Source of the DNA: Chloroflexota bacterium | Lineage (GTDB): Bacteria; Chloroflexota; Dehalococcoidia; SM23-28-2; RBG-16-64-32 | DNA: 21,575 nucleotides | Assembly: GCA_022561095.1 (NCBI GenBank) | Contig: JADFRV010000014.1 | Location: 1-21,575 of the forward strand | Direction: 5' to 3' | In this document: in pieces, positions 13,206-20,964 of the stretch | Position numbering within the stretch: the stretch's first letter is position 1 | How the letters are laid out: each line of letters starts with the position of its first letter | Notes under the pieces: model-generated | The model's database searches: none | The model's input: only the letters and a program-made list of their open reading frames with translations | What the model was told of the DNA's origin: nothing | Translations under genes and position numbers: made by a program

Positions 13206-14533
13206 CGCGCGGAATGGACGAAGCGAGGAGTACGGTTCTCCATCGCACGCCGTTGGAGGCGGTGGATCTCCCCTCCGTCGTGCGGGAGACGATACGCCGC
13301 ACGTTCAACGCTGAGCTGGGCGTGGCCGAGGTAGTCGACCGCATCCTGCGCGACGTTCGCGAGCAGGGCGACGCGGCCGTGGCGCGGTACAATCAGGAGA
13401 TCGACGGCGTCGCCGACGATCAGGCTCGCTCTCTTGAGGTCACATCCACGGAGATTGAGGACGCTTTTGAGCACCTCGATGCCGGCCTGGTCCGCGCGCT
13501 ACGGGAGGCGGCTGCTCAGATTCGGCGCTTCCACGAGAGGCAGATGGAGCACGCTCTGCGGGGTTTCCGGAAGGACGGCGTGGGCCAGCAGGTTCGCCCG
13601 CTCTCCCGAGTCGGCATGTACGTGCCTGGCAGGGCAGCCGTTTATCCTTCCACCGTCCTCATGATCGCCATACCGGCGATGGTCGCCGGCGTAGAGGAGT
13701 TGGTAATGGCCACGCCGGTCCTGCCGGACGGGAGCGTGTCGCCGCTGAAGCTGGTCGCGGCTCACATCGCGGGGGTGAGTCGGGTGTTCCGTGCGGGGGG
13801 CGTTCAGGGCATCGCCGCCCTTGTCTACGGCACGGACTCCATACCGCGGGTGGATAAGATCTGCGGCCCGGGGAACGTGTTCGTGACCGAGGCGAAGAAG
13901 AGGGTTTACGGCATGGTTGGCCTGGATGGCGTGTTCGGGCCCTCAGAGACGGTCGTGATCGCCGATGGCGGCGCTGACGCCAAGCTGGTGGCGGCCGACC
14001 TCCTGGCAGGGGCCGAACACGATGAGCTGGCGACCGCGATCCTCATCTCCACCTCCGATGAACTGGTGAGCAAGGTGTTGGGCGATCTCGAGTCGCAGGT
14101 GGCCGGGCTCGGGCGTCAGCAGGTCGCTCGTGTGTCGCTGGAGGCGCGCGGCGGCGTCGCCGTGGTAGACGATCTAGACCAGGCGTTGGAGCTGGCCAAC
14201 GAGTTTGCGCCGGAGCACCTCTGCCTGCACGTCGACAAGCCGGAGCAGTTGGTGAAGAAGGTGCGCAACGCGGGCGCCGTGTTCGTCGGTGCAGAATCCG
14301 CGGAGTCCATCGGCGACTTTACGGCGGGGCCCAGCCACGTGATGCCCACCGGAGGCAGCGCCCGTTTCGCCTCGCCCCTCGGCGTGCAGGACTTTCTCAA
14401 GGCGACCAGCGTTGTCGCTCTCGACGAGAAGGCGCTGGCGAAGCTGGGCCCGGCGGCCGCCGCCATAGCGCGGGCAGAGGGATTCGAGGGCCACGCGCGG
14501 GCCATCGAGCGAAGGCTGGAGAGGCGGCGCTAG
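13196..14533 (+). CDS. hisD: Histidinol dehydrogenase
   Basis: HisD oxidises L-histidinol to histidine in two NAD-dependent steps, the end of the pathway. The 445-aa protein has RVGMYVPGRAAVYPSTVLM, DKICGPGNVFVTEAKKRVYG, the catalytic Glu340-His341 (FAPEHLCLHV), DFTAGPSHVMPTGGSARF with ligand Asp374, and the terminal EGFEGHARAIERRL with ligand His433. The zinc ligand pair that is Gln-x-x-His in E. coli (Q259/H262) reads Gly272-Ala-Glu-His275, so the Gln ligand is missing. GTG 13196 is chosen because GGGAG lies 8 nt upstream; ATG 13214 is an alternative. It overlaps the preceding gene by 10 bp, and GTG of hisC follows its stop after one base. Confidence 0.95.
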   Translation: MRIARGMDEARSTVLHRTPLEAVDLPSVVRETIRRTFNAELGVAEVVDRILRDVREQGDAAVARYNQEIDGVADDQARSLEVTSTEIEDAFEHLDAGLVRALREAAAQIRRFHERQMEHALRGFRKDGVGQQVRPLSRVGMYVPGRAAVYPSTVLMIAIPAMVAGVEELVMATPVLPDGSVSPLKLVAAHIAGVSRVFRAGGVQGIAALVYGTDSIPRVDKICGPGNVFVTEAKKRVYGMVGLDGVFGPSETVVIADGGADAKLVAADLLAGAEHDELATAILISTSDELVSKVLGDLESQVAGLGRQQVARVSLEARGGVAVVDDLDQALELANEFAPEHLCLHVDKPEQLVKKVRNAGAVFVGAESAESIGDFTAGPSHVMPTGGSARFASPLGVQDFLKATSVVALDEKALAKLGPAAAAIARAEGFEGHARAIERRLERRR

Positions 14534-14534
14534 C

Positions 14535-15647
14535 GTGCGCGAACCTTCCGACAAGGATATCCTGCGGCTGGCCCGGCAAGACCTGGTAGCGATGCCCGGC
14601 TATGCGTCTGTAGAGCCACCGGAGGTCCTAGCCAAGCGATTGGGTGTCCCAGAGGAGCGAATCGTCAAGCTGGATGGGAACGAGAACCCGTATGGCTCCT
14701 CCACTAAGGTGCGCGAGGCGCTGGCCAGCTTTCCCCGCTACCACATCTATCCCGACCCGGAGCAGCGGCGGATGAGGGAGTCGATCGCCGAGTACGTGGG
14801 GGCCGACCCGGACCGGATCGTTGTCGGCAACGGCTCCGATGAGCTGCTGGACCTGACGGGCCGGCTCTTCCTCTCGCCGGGTGACGGTGTGGTGAACGCG
14901 CCACCTACGTTCGGCATCTACGAATTCGTTGCCCGCACCTACGGCGCCAAGGTCGTGGAGGTTCCCCGCCGCGAGGAGTTCGCGCTGGACCTTGAGCCGA
15001 TGGAGAAGGCGCTGGCGACCGGAGCCAAGCTGGTCTTCCTCGCCTCGCCGAACAACCCGACGGGCAACGCCGTCTCTCCCGAGGAGTTGGAGCGGCTCCT
15101 CGCGCACGATGTGGTGGTCGTGGTCGACGAGGCGTATGCGGAGTTCGCGGATGGCAGCTTCCTGCCGCTGGCGGCGGAGCGCGATAACCTTATTGTGACG
15201 CGAACGTTCAGTAAGTGGGCGGGGCTGGCGGGGCTGAGAGCGGGATATGGCGTGTTCCCTCGCGCCGTGGCGGAGACCATACGCAAGATCAAGATGCCTT
15301 ATAACATGAACGTGGCGGCGCAGGCGGCGGTCCTGGCCTCGCTGGAAGACAGAGCGGCGCTGGCTAAAAACGTGAAGCTGATCGTCGACGAGCGAGAGCG
15401 TATGGCGGAGCGCCTGGCCGCGTTCCCCTGGCTGCGTGTCTACCCCTCGCGCGCCAACTTCCTGCTCTGCCAGATACAGGGCCGCTCGGCGACGGAGGTG
15501 CAGGCGCAGCTCCGCGAGCGTGGGGTGCTCGTGCGCTACTTCGACTCGCCGGGCGTGCGCGGCTGCCTGCGCATCAGCGTGGGCAGGCCGGAGGACACGG
15601 ACCGCTTGGTGGAGGCGCTGGCCGAGATCGGAGCCGCCGTTGTCTGA
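14535..15647 (+). CDS. hisC: Histidinol-phosphate aminotransferase
   Basis: HisC is a PLP-dependent class I/II aminotransferase that converts imidazole-acetol phosphate and glutamate to histidinol phosphate. The 370-aa protein shows VKLDGNENPYG (residues 36-46), VVGNGSDELLDL, FLASPNNPTGNAV, VVVVDEAYAEFA and the PLP-Lys segment TFSKWAGLAGLRAGYGV, with the conserved C-terminal VRYFDSPGVRGCLRISVG. The length matches the family. The start is GTG 14535, one base after hisD, with GGAGAGG about 10 nt upstream. Its stop overlaps or abuts the start of hisB. Confidence 0.97.
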   Translation: MREPSDKDILRLARQDLVAMPGYASVEPPEVLAKRLGVPEERIVKLDGNENPYGSSTKVREALASFPRYHIYPDPEQRRMRESIAEYVGADPDRIVVGNGSDELLDLTGRLFLSPGDGVVNAPPTFGIYEFVARTYGAKVVEVPRREEFALDLEPMEKALATGAKLVFLASPNNPTGNAVSPEELERLLAHDVVVVVDEAYAEFADGSFLPLAAERDNLIVTRTFSKWAGLAGLRAGYGVFPRAVAETIRKIKMPYNMNVAAQAAVLASLEDRAALAKNVKLIVDERERMAERLAAFPWLRVYPSRANFLLCQIQGRSATEVQAQLRERGVLVRYFDSPGVRGCLRISVGRPEDTDRLVEALAEIGAAVV

Positions 15648-15648
15648 C

Positions 15649-16242
15649 GTGAGTGCCCGCAGGGCCGTCGTCCGCAGGCATACGCGGGAGACGGACGTAT
15701 CGGTGGAGCTGACGCTGGAGGGCAGCGGTCGCTACCAGGTGTCCACCGGCGTCGGCATGCTGGATCACATGCTGGAGCAGTTGGCCCGGCACGGCCTGTT
15801 CGACATAACCGTCGAGGCGAGCGGTGATATCGAACGCGACCCGCACCACCTGGTGGAGGATGTGGGGCTGGTGCTGGGCCAGGCGCTGAACGAGGCGCTA
15901 GGCGAGCGGCGAGGCATCACCCGCTTCGGGCACGCCATCGTGCCCCTGGACGAGGCGCTGGCGCTGGTGGCGGTGGACCTGGGCGGCCGCGGTCACGCCG
16001 GCATCCAGTTCAACTTCGAGCGGGAGATGCTGGGACAGCTCCCGACGGAGAACATCTGCCATTTCCTATCCGCCTTCGCGAGTGAGGGTCGCCTCAACCT
16101 GCACGTGCGGGAGCTGGCCGGCGAGAACGACCACCACCGCGTGGAGGCCGCGTTCAAGGCGCTGGCGCTGGCGCTGCGCCAGGCCGTGGCGATCGACGTG
16201 CGGTCGGCGGGCGAGATCCCCAGCACCAAGGAAGCGCTGTAG
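15649..16242 (+). CDS. hisB: Imidazoleglycerol-phosphate dehydratase
   Basis: HisB dehydrates imidazoleglycerol phosphate to imidazole-acetol phosphate, the step just before HisC. The 197-aa protein is the single-function form, without the phosphatase domain of E. coli HisB. The two manganese-binding His/Glu sets are present: GVGMLDHMLEQLARHGLFD, DPHHLVEDVG, PLDEAL, FSAFASEG-like segments and GENDHHRVEAAFKA. GTG 15649 is the chosen start; TTG 15640 in the same frame would overlap the hisC stop. It is the last plus-strand gene before the convergent purine cluster. hisH, hisA, hisF, hisI and a histidinol-phosphatase are not in this window. Confidence 0.96.
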   Translation: MSARRAVVRRHTRETDVSVELTLEGSGRYQVSTGVGMLDHMLEQLARHGLFDITVEASGDIERDPHHLVEDVGLVLGQALNEALGERRGITRFGHAIVPLDEALALVAVDLGGRGHAGIQFNFEREMLGQLPTENICHFLSAFASEGRLNLHVRELAGENDHHRVEAAFKALALALRQAVAIDVRSAGEIPSTKEAL

Positions 16243-16256
16243 GCCCGGTCAGTAGA

Positions 16257-16282
16257 CCCTTCGACGGGCTCAGGGTGAGCGG
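16257..16282. repeat. Single copy of a widespread REP-like extragenic repeat
   Basis: CCCTTCGACGGGCTCAGGGT at 16258-16277, extended by GAGCG, matches the common intergenic repeat family whose reverse translation reads HPEPVEG (minus strand here: AHPEPVEGST). It is partly self-complementary (CCCT and AGGG arms). It lies in the convergent gap between hisB and purS, a usual place for such elements. Only one copy is in the window. Confidence 0.55.
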
Positions 16283-16298
16283 CAGGGCGGATGGGAAC

Positions 16299-16316
16299 CC
16301 CAGCGTTCACGCTGGG
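16299..16316. terminator. Hairpin between convergent hisB and purS
   Basis: CCCAGCG (16299-16305) pairs with CGCTGGG (16310-16316) around a TTCA loop. It sits in the 104-bp gap where the his and pur transcripts meet. The following T-rich stretch (TCGTTGT) is poor, so it may be a bidirectional but inefficient terminator. Confidence 0.5.
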
Positions 16317-16346
16317 TCGTTGTCTGTGAGCGGCCCTGGTGGCCGC

Positions 16347-16604
16347 CTAGGTGCTGACCAGCTCTTCCAGCTCGAACCGGTAGTCCTCGATCACCGGGTT
16401 GGCCAGCAGCTTACGGCACATCTCGGTGAGCTGCTTCTCGGCCTGCCCTCGGCTCTTGGCGGCCAGGCTCACCTCCAGGTACTTGCCGGCGCGCACGGAC
16501 TCCACGTCCGCGAACCCCAGCGAGTGGAGGGCGCCGCGGATGGTGAGCCCCTGAGGGTCGTTCACCGTTGGCTTCAAGGTGACGTAGACGCGGGCGACGT
16601 ACAT
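16347..16604 (-). CDS. purS: Phosphoribosylformylglycinamidine synthase subunit PurS
   Basis: PurS is the small subunit that couples PurQ (glutaminase) to PurL in the FGAM synthase complex of purine synthesis. The 85-aa product has the family pattern VYVTLKPTVNDPQGLTIRGALHSLGF (N-terminal half), VRAGKYLEVSL and the ending NPVIEDYRFELEE. It begins 4 bp after the DinB-family gene and is the last gene of the leftward cluster. purQ and purL, usually next to purS, are absent here because the convergent his operon follows. Confidence 0.95.
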   Translation of the reverse strand: MYVARVYVTLKPTVNDPQGLTIRGALHSLGFADVESVRAGKYLEVSLAAKSRGQAEKQLTEMCRKLLANPVIEDYRFELEELVST

Positions 16605-16608
16605 GGCG

Positions 16609-17130
16609 CTAGCCTTTCGGGTAATCCATATGGGCCTTGACCTTCTCCATCTGCTGGACGTGGTCCATGGCGTGCAGGCGCTGGAAGGCGATCCACTCCC
16701 TGAAGTTCAGCGGCCCGAACGCGGGGTGCTCCCAGGTTTGCTCCAGGTTGCCGGCCTCCGGCAGAGAGGCGACCAGCTGCCCGGTCTCCCTCCACAGGTC
16801 GGTAAGCATCTGACGCATCTCTTCGATTGATCGATCGGCGCCGGAGACGATGCCCATGCGGGCCGTCCTCGATGGAGGGTTGTCTTCCACTAGGTTGGCG
16901 ATCTCCTGGTTCACTCCCTTCCCGGAGTCCAGCATGTGGCCCAGCACCTCTTTGATGCTCCACTCCTCGTCATACTGGAAGGACGCCTGCTCCTCGCTAA
17001 CGCCCTCCAGGCAGCGGGCGCAGTCGGCTGCAGTGCGCTCCATTAGGCCGGCCAGATCGTCCATGCTCTTGGCGGCCTGATGACGAATGTAAGAGAGGGC
17101 CTGCTCTCCAATGTCTGTGTTCTGGGTCAT
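16609..17130 (-). CDS. DinB-family four-helix-bundle protein
   Basis: The 173-aa protein has the DinB/YfiT-like helical-bundle pattern. It shows EEWSIKEVLGHMLDSGKGVNQEI (about residues 55-77), a middle helix with many Glu and Arg, and a late FREWIAFQRLHAMDHVQQMEKVK (about 144-166). The His residues in GHMLD, RLHAMDH and similar positions could form the divalent-metal site typical of the family. Some relatives act with mycothiol or bacillithiol as metal-dependent transferases; the substrate here is unknown. ATG 17130 has GAGGGAG 7 nt upstream, and I reject the longer upstream extension. It lies between the PPOX gene and purS in what appears to be one transcript with the purine genes. Confidence 0.8.
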   Translation of the reverse strand: MTQNTDIGEQALSYIRHQAAKSMDDLAGLMERTAADCARCLEGVSEEQASFQYDEEWSIKEVLGHMLDSGKGVNQEIANLVEDNPPSRTARMGIVSGADRSIEEMRQMLTDLWRETGQLVASLPEAGNLEQTWEHPAFGPLNFREWIAFQRLHAMDHVQQMEKVKAHMDYPKG

Positions 17131-17143
17131 GTTTACACTCCCT

Positions 17144-17560
17144 CTAGCTCTCGGAGAAACCGGTAGATGTCCAGCGCAGAGGTCGGATGTGGATAGCGAT
17201 GACGTCCCAATCGGCGGTCTCCTGGACGTACACGCGGCCGGCGTGCTCGCCCAGGTAGCGAGTCGCCAGTCGTTCCCGCCAGACGTTGTCCAGGGGGCTG
17301 CCGATGCTGGCCATACCCTCGACGATGACGTTTCGGTAGGGCGGATCATGGGTGAAGACGGAGAGGGCGGCGAACCCTTTGTGCGACACGTTCTCCAGCT
17401 TCTGGGCACCACGGAAGGTGGAGACGGTAAACTCGCTGCCGTCGAAGTCGAACCAGACGGGGGTGACATGGGGACGGCCGTCCGGACGGACGGTAGCCAG
17501 CGCCGCCACGTGAGGCTGGCTGAGGAAGGTTTTGATGTCTGTGGAGAAGAGCGCGGCCAT
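17144..17560 (-). CDS. PPOX-fold (pyridoxamine-phosphate-oxidase-like) FMN/F420-binding protein
   Basis: The 138-aa product has the split-barrel flavin-binding fold. It begins FSTDIKTFLSQPHVAALATV, followed by RPDGRPHVTPVWFDFDG, STFRGAQKLENV (the small-motif stretch typical of the F420-dependent PPOX class), and a C-terminal TADWDVIAIHIRPLRW. This matches single-domain PPOX-class proteins common in Actinobacteria and Chloroflexota, many predicted to use F420 or FMN. The cofactor and substrate are not determined. ATG 17560 is preferred because the fold begins there; the frame is open further upstream to 17647. It lies 89 bp after the stop of purC and 13 bp before the DinB-family gene. Confidence 0.8.
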   Translation of the reverse strand: MAALFSTDIKTFLSQPHVAALATVRPDGRPHVTPVWFDFDGSEFTVSTFRGAQKLENVSHKGFAALSVFTHDPPYRNVIVEGMASIGSPLDNVWRERLATRYLGEHAGRVYVQETADWDVIAIHIRPLRWTSTGFSES

Positions 17561-17649
17561 ATCGAGCCCTGGGGGAACGGAGCGCCCGCATTCTATCGTT
17601 TCGCGACGGTCGCGGTCAAACCGGTGGCGCTGGCCGCCCCAGCCCAATG

Positions 17650-18582
17650 CTATGGGCGGATCAGCTCACGGCCGGTGAGTTGGTGGAACGCCTCGCGGTA
17701 CTTCTCGCCGGTCCTGGCCGCAACGTCGGCCGGCAGCTCCGGTGCGGGTGGCTTGCGGTCCCAGCCTACCTCGGTGAGGTAATCGCGGACGTACTGCTTG
17801 TCGAAGCTTGGCTGGGGCCGGCCGATTTTGTACTGGTCGGCGGGCCAGAAGCGGCTGGAATCCGGGGTCAGGCACTCGTCAATGAGGGTCACCTCGTCGT
17901 CTCCTCCGGGGGCGGACTCGCCTTCGGCTCGCAGCAAGCCGAACTCGAACTTCGTATCGGCGATGATGATGCCCCGCTCGCGGGCATAGTCGCGGCCGAA
18001 GCGGTAAATGGCCAGGGAGCGTAGGGCGATGGCGTTGGCCGCCTGCTCGCCGACCAGCGCCTCCGTCTGCTCGAAGGTGATGTTCTCGTCATGGCCCTCG
18101 TCGGCCTTGGTCGTGGGGGTGAAGATGGTCTCAAACAGCTCCTGCGCCTCCTTGAGGCCGCCGGGCAGCTTGACGCCGCTGATAGTGCCCGTCTCGTGGT
18201 ATTCGGCCCAGCCGGCGCTGCCCAGCACCGCGTAGCCGCGGACGATGCACTCTACGTCCAGCCGTCGCGCCTTGTGGACGAGCATGGCGCGACCGATGAG
18301 ATCGCGCGGCAGCTCGGTGTCCACACCCTCGACGTGGGTGTCGTCTACGATGCGGAGGAAGTGGTTGGGGACGATGTCGCCGGTCTTCTCGAACCAGAAG
18401 GCGGAGAGCTGGGTGAGGACTAGCCCCTTATCGGGGATGCCGGTGGGCAGGACGACATCGAAGGCGGAGATGCGGTCGGTCGCAACGATGAGCAGCCTGT
18501 CGCCCAAGTCGTAGATGTCGCGCACCTTGCCGCGGGCGTAGAGCGGCAGGTCAAGGGTGGTCTCGGTGAGGACGGTGTTCAC
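17650..18582 (-). CDS. purC: SAICAR synthetase PurC
   Basis: PurC (phosphoribosylaminoimidazole-succinocarboxamide synthase) joins aspartate to CAIR using ATP. The 310-aa protein, of the longer type, has YARGKVRDIYDLGDRLLIVATDRISAFD, LTQLSAFWFEKT, CIVRGYAVLGSAGWAEY, GIIIADTKFEFGL and the ADP-binding IDECLTPDSSRFWP. It starts with GTG at 18582, which overlaps the purB stop as GTGA (4 bp), showing tight coupling with purB, the enzyme that next removes fumarate. Confidence 0.97.
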   Translation of the reverse strand: MNTVLTETTLDLPLYARGKVRDIYDLGDRLLIVATDRISAFDVVLPTGIPDKGLVLTQLSAFWFEKTGDIVPNHFLRIVDDTHVEGVDTELPRDLIGRAMLVHKARRLDVECIVRGYAVLGSAGWAEYHETGTISGVKLPGGLKEAQELFETIFTPTTKADEGHDENITFEQTEALVGEQAANAIALRSLAIYRFGRDYARERGIIIADTKFEFGLLRAEGESAPGGDDEVTLIDECLTPDSSRFWPADQYKIGRPQPSFDKQYVRDYLTEVGWDRKPPAPELPADVAARTGEKYREAFHQLTGRELIRP

Positions 18583-19868
18583 AGCCCTACCCTCCGGAAG
18601 CTATCGTCCACGTGCCGCGTATAGAATCCGTAGTCGAACAGCGAGGCGAGCTCCTCGGGGGAGAGGTGGCGCAGCACATCCTCGTCCTCGCACAGCAGAT
18701 CGAGGAAGGGAGTGCGCTCCTTCCAGGCTCGCATGGCGTTCTCCTGCACCAGCTTGTACGCTTCCTGACGGCTCAGCCCCTTATCGATGAGGGCGAGGAG
18801 GACGCGCTGGGAGAAGACCAGCCCCTGCGTCAGCTCCAGGTTGCGCCGCATGTTCTCCGGGTAGACCTGCAACCCGCGGACGATGCCGGTGAACAGGTCC
18901 AGCGTGTAGTCCAGCAGGGTGCAGGCGTCCGGCAGTATGACGCGCTCCACGGACGAGTGAGAGATGTCGCGCTCGTGCCAGAGGGCGACGTTCTCCAGGG
19001 CGGCTGTCGTGTAGCCGCGGAAGAGGCGGGCCAGGCCGCAGATGCGCTCGCACTTCTCGGGGTTGCGCTTGTGGGGCATGGAGGAGGAGCCTGTTTGAGC
19101 CTCCCCGAACGGCTCCTCAGCCTCCAGCACCTCGGTGCGCTGGAGGTGGCGGATCTCGGTGGCGAACTTCTCCAGGCTGGCGGCGATGAGGGCCAGCGTC
19201 GATACGAACTGGGCGTGGCGGTCACGGTGAACGACCTGCGTGGATACGGGCTCTGGCAGAAGGCCGAGGCTGCCGCAGACGTCGACCTCGATCTCCGGCG
19301 GGACTGTGGCGTGGGTGCCCACGGCGCCGCTGATCTTGCCCACGGAGACCGTCTCCTTGGCCTGGGTGAGGCGGTGCGTCTGGCGCCGCAGTTCGTCCCA
19401 CCAGGCGGCGAGCTTTAGGCCGAAGGTGGTGGGCTCGGCGTGGACGCCGTGGCTGCGGCCGATGCAGAGCGTGTCCTTATGCTCCAGAGCCTTCTCCCGG
19501 ATAGCCTCCGCGAGGGCGCGAAGCTCCCGCTCCAATAGCTCCGTGGCCTCGATAAGCTGGAGAGCGAGGCCCGTATCCATGACGTCCTGGGAGGTGAGGC
19601 CGAGGTGTAGGTAGCGCGACTCCGGGCCCAGGGAATCGGCGAGGGAACGGAGGAAGACGGTCATGTCGTGGTGCATCTCCGGCAGGTAGCGGGCGATGGC
19701 GTCGAGGTCGTAGCGGGCCTTGCGGAGCTTGGGCAGGGTGTCCTTGGGGATGACGCCGCGCTGCGCCCAGGCCTCGCAGACGGCGAGCTCGACCTGGAGC
19801 CACTTGTCGTACTTGTTCTCCTCGGACCAGATGCGGGCCATCTCGGGGCGGGTGTAGCGTTCGATCAT
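18579..19868 (-). CDS. purB: Adenylosuccinate lyase
   Basis: PurB removes fumarate from SAICAR and from adenylosuccinate, so it acts twice in AMP synthesis. The 429-aa protein has the family start MIERYTRPEMARIWSEENKY, the catalytic LTSQDVMDT and GRSHGVHAEPTTFGLK, the conserved signature SSSMPHKRNPEKCERI (about residues 263-278), and a final RHVDDSFRRVG. The length is typical. The start has no clear Shine-Dalgarno. The 290-bp gap upstream holds a phased repeat and may contain its regulation. It overlaps purC by 4 bp. Confidence 0.98.
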   Translation of the reverse strand: MIERYTRPEMARIWSEENKYDKWLQVELAVCEAWAQRGVIPKDTLPKLRKARYDLDAIARYLPEMHHDMTVFLRSLADSLGPESRYLHLGLTSQDVMDTGLALQLIEATELLERELRALAEAIREKALEHKDTLCIGRSHGVHAEPTTFGLKLAAWWDELRRQTHRLTQAKETVSVGKISGAVGTHATVPPEIEVDVCGSLGLLPEPVSTQVVHRDRHAQFVSTLALIAASLEKFATEIRHLQRTEVLEAEEPFGEAQTGSSSMPHKRNPEKCERICGLARLFRGYTTAALENVALWHERDISHSSVERVILPDACTLLDYTLDLFTGIVRGLQVYPENMRRNLELTQGLVFSQRVLLALIDKGLSRQEAYKLVQENAMRAWKERTPFLDLLCEDEDVLRHLSPEELASLFDYGFYTRHVDDSFRRVGL

Positions 19869-19885
19869 GGGCGGACGCAGGTAGG

Positions 19886-19993
19886 GGCGTTTGGTTGATT
19901 TCGGTAGGTTGTATCCGGCGTTTGGTTGTTTTTCGGAAAAAGTTGCGTTTTGGGGGTGTTATAGATACGGGAGGGCGGCGTTTCGTTTGATCG
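19886..19993. repeat. Phased GGCGTTTGGTTG repeats upstream of purB
   Basis: GGCGTTTGGTTGATTTCGG (19886-19904) and GGCGTTTGGTTGTTTTTCGG (19917-19936) are near copies. A weaker GCGTTTTGG follows at 19945, and GGCGTTTCGTTTGATCG at 19977-19993. The GCGTTT cores start at 19887, 19918, 19945 and 19978, steps of 31, 27 and 33 bp, close to three turns of the helix. On the coding strand of purB the core reads AAACGC. A possible -10, TATAAC (19963 to 19958), lies among them. They may be operator sites or leader repeats. Apart from the hairpin at 20022-20037 and the palindrome GGTTATAACC at 20147-20156, I see nothing else in this gap. Confidence 0.4.
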
Positions 19994-20021
19994 TTTTGCC
20001 CGCGTGGGCGCCGGGGCGATT

Positions 20022-20037
20022 GTGCCTAGCACGGCAC
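20022..20037. other. Inverted repeat in the cupin-purB gap
   Basis: GTGCC (20022-20026) and GGCAC (20033-20037) form a 5-bp stem around TAGCAC; the next bases TAT/ATA are AT-rich. It is a weak hairpin without a T run. A second inverted repeat, GCCAGC...GCTGGC, lies at 20098-20113 just after the cupin stop on the minus strand and might end the purD-purE-cupin transcript, although it also lacks a T run. Confidence 0.25.
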
Positions 20038-20158
20038 CATATTAGGGCATGACGGGGCGAGGTGGAAGGGGGAGGCGGCGGGCCTACAGCGGGGGTGGCC
20101 AGCCTCGGCTGGCGGGCTCGACCGGCTGAAGCCTGTACCATGGTGGGGTTATAACCGG

Positions 20159-20482
20159 CTAACGGTACTCCTCCCGTGGCGGGGAGAAGACGTCCACAAG
20201 CAGGCAGGGCGCTAGGGCGGTGACCTGGTGGGGGACGTTGGAGGGGACGAGCCAGCAATCGCCGGGGCCCAGCTCGCGCTTTTCGTCGCCTAGCTCGAAC
20301 AGGAAGCGGCCGGAGATCAGGTAGCCGGTCTGCTCGTGCGGGTGGGTGTGCGTGGGGACGACGGCGCCTTCGTCGATTGTGACCTCGACGAGCATGAGGC
20401 GTTCACCGTAGGTAAGGGTGCGGCGGACGACGCCGGGGAACATCTCGACGGGGTTGGCGGAGTCGTGGTCGATGAGGGGCAT
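20159..20482 (-). CDS. Single-domain cupin protein
   Basis: The 107-aa protein is one beta-barrel cupin. Motif 1 is PTHTHPHEQTGYLISG (His45, His47, Gln51) and motif 2 is GPGDCWLVPSNVPHQV (His85), which together would bind one divalent metal. The pattern is that of small sugar- or small-molecule-binding cupins; the substrate is unknown. AGGAG lies 5 nt before the ATG. It lies 23 bp after purE in the same direction, so it is probably cotranscribed with purDE, without an obvious pathway reason. Confidence 0.85.
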   Translation of the reverse strand: MPLIDHDSANPVEMFPGVVRRTLTYGERLMLVEVTIDEGAVVPTHTHPHEQTGYLISGRFLFELGDEKRELGPGDCWLVPSNVPHQVTALAPCLLVDVFSPPREEYR

Positions 20483-20505
20483 GGGTGCTCCTTTCGTCGG
20501 TGTCC

Positions 20506-20958
20506 TTAGCCCTCCGCCTGCTTCCGGCGGTAGACCTCAAGCGCCTCGCTGACTGTCGGGTGTTTGAGGGCGAGGATGGCGGCGGCGTAGAGGGCGGCGT
20601 TCTTAGCACCGTTGACGGCCATGCAGGCGACTGGAACTCCGGGCGGCATCTGGGCGATAGCGAGGAGGGCGTCCAGGCCGGACATGCCTGGCTTGCCGAT
20701 GGGCAGGCCGATAACGGGGAGCGGCGTCCAGGCGGCGATGACGCCCGGCAGGTGGGCGGCCATCCCCGCGGCGGCGATGATCACCTCGAACCCCTCATCG
20801 GCGGCGGAAGCGGCGAACTGCTGGACCTTGGCGGGCGTGCGGTGGGCGGACATGACGTGCAGCTCGTGCCCGATGCCGAGGTCGCTGAGGGTCTGGAGGC
20901 AGGGCTCCAGTACGGGGATATCGGACTTGGAGCCGGCCAGGATAGCTACGCGGGGCAT
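20506..20958 (-). CDS. purE: N5-CAIR mutase PurE (class I)
   Basis: PurE rearranges N5-CAIR to CAIR in purine synthesis. The 150-aa protein has VAILAGSKSDIPVLEPCLQTL, the class I motif HVMSAHRTPAKV, IIAAAGMAAHLPGVIAAWTPLPVIGLPI and the ending GAKNAALYAAAILAL. No fused PurK is present. The usual partner purK (N5-CAIR synthetase) is not in this window. The promoter at 20965-20993 would start transcription at or very close to the A of the ATG, suggesting a leaderless mRNA; no Shine-Dalgarno is present. Confidence 0.97.
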   Translation of the reverse strand: MPRVAILAGSKSDIPVLEPCLQTLSDLGIGHELHVMSAHRTPAKVQQFAASAADEGFEVIIAAAGMAAHLPGVIAAWTPLPVIGLPIGKPGMSGLDALLAIAQMPPGVPVACMAVNGAKNAALYAAAILALKHPTVSEALEVYRRKQAEG

Positions 20959-20964
20959 GGCCTG

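Noticed and set aside
15436..15648. N-terminal extension of hisB to 15436
   Set aside because: The extra Arg/Ser/Ala-rich residues are an out-of-frame reading of the end of hisC.
18612..19418. 268-aa plus-strand open frame opposite purB
   Set aside because: Antisense to a well conserved PurB and compositionally biased.
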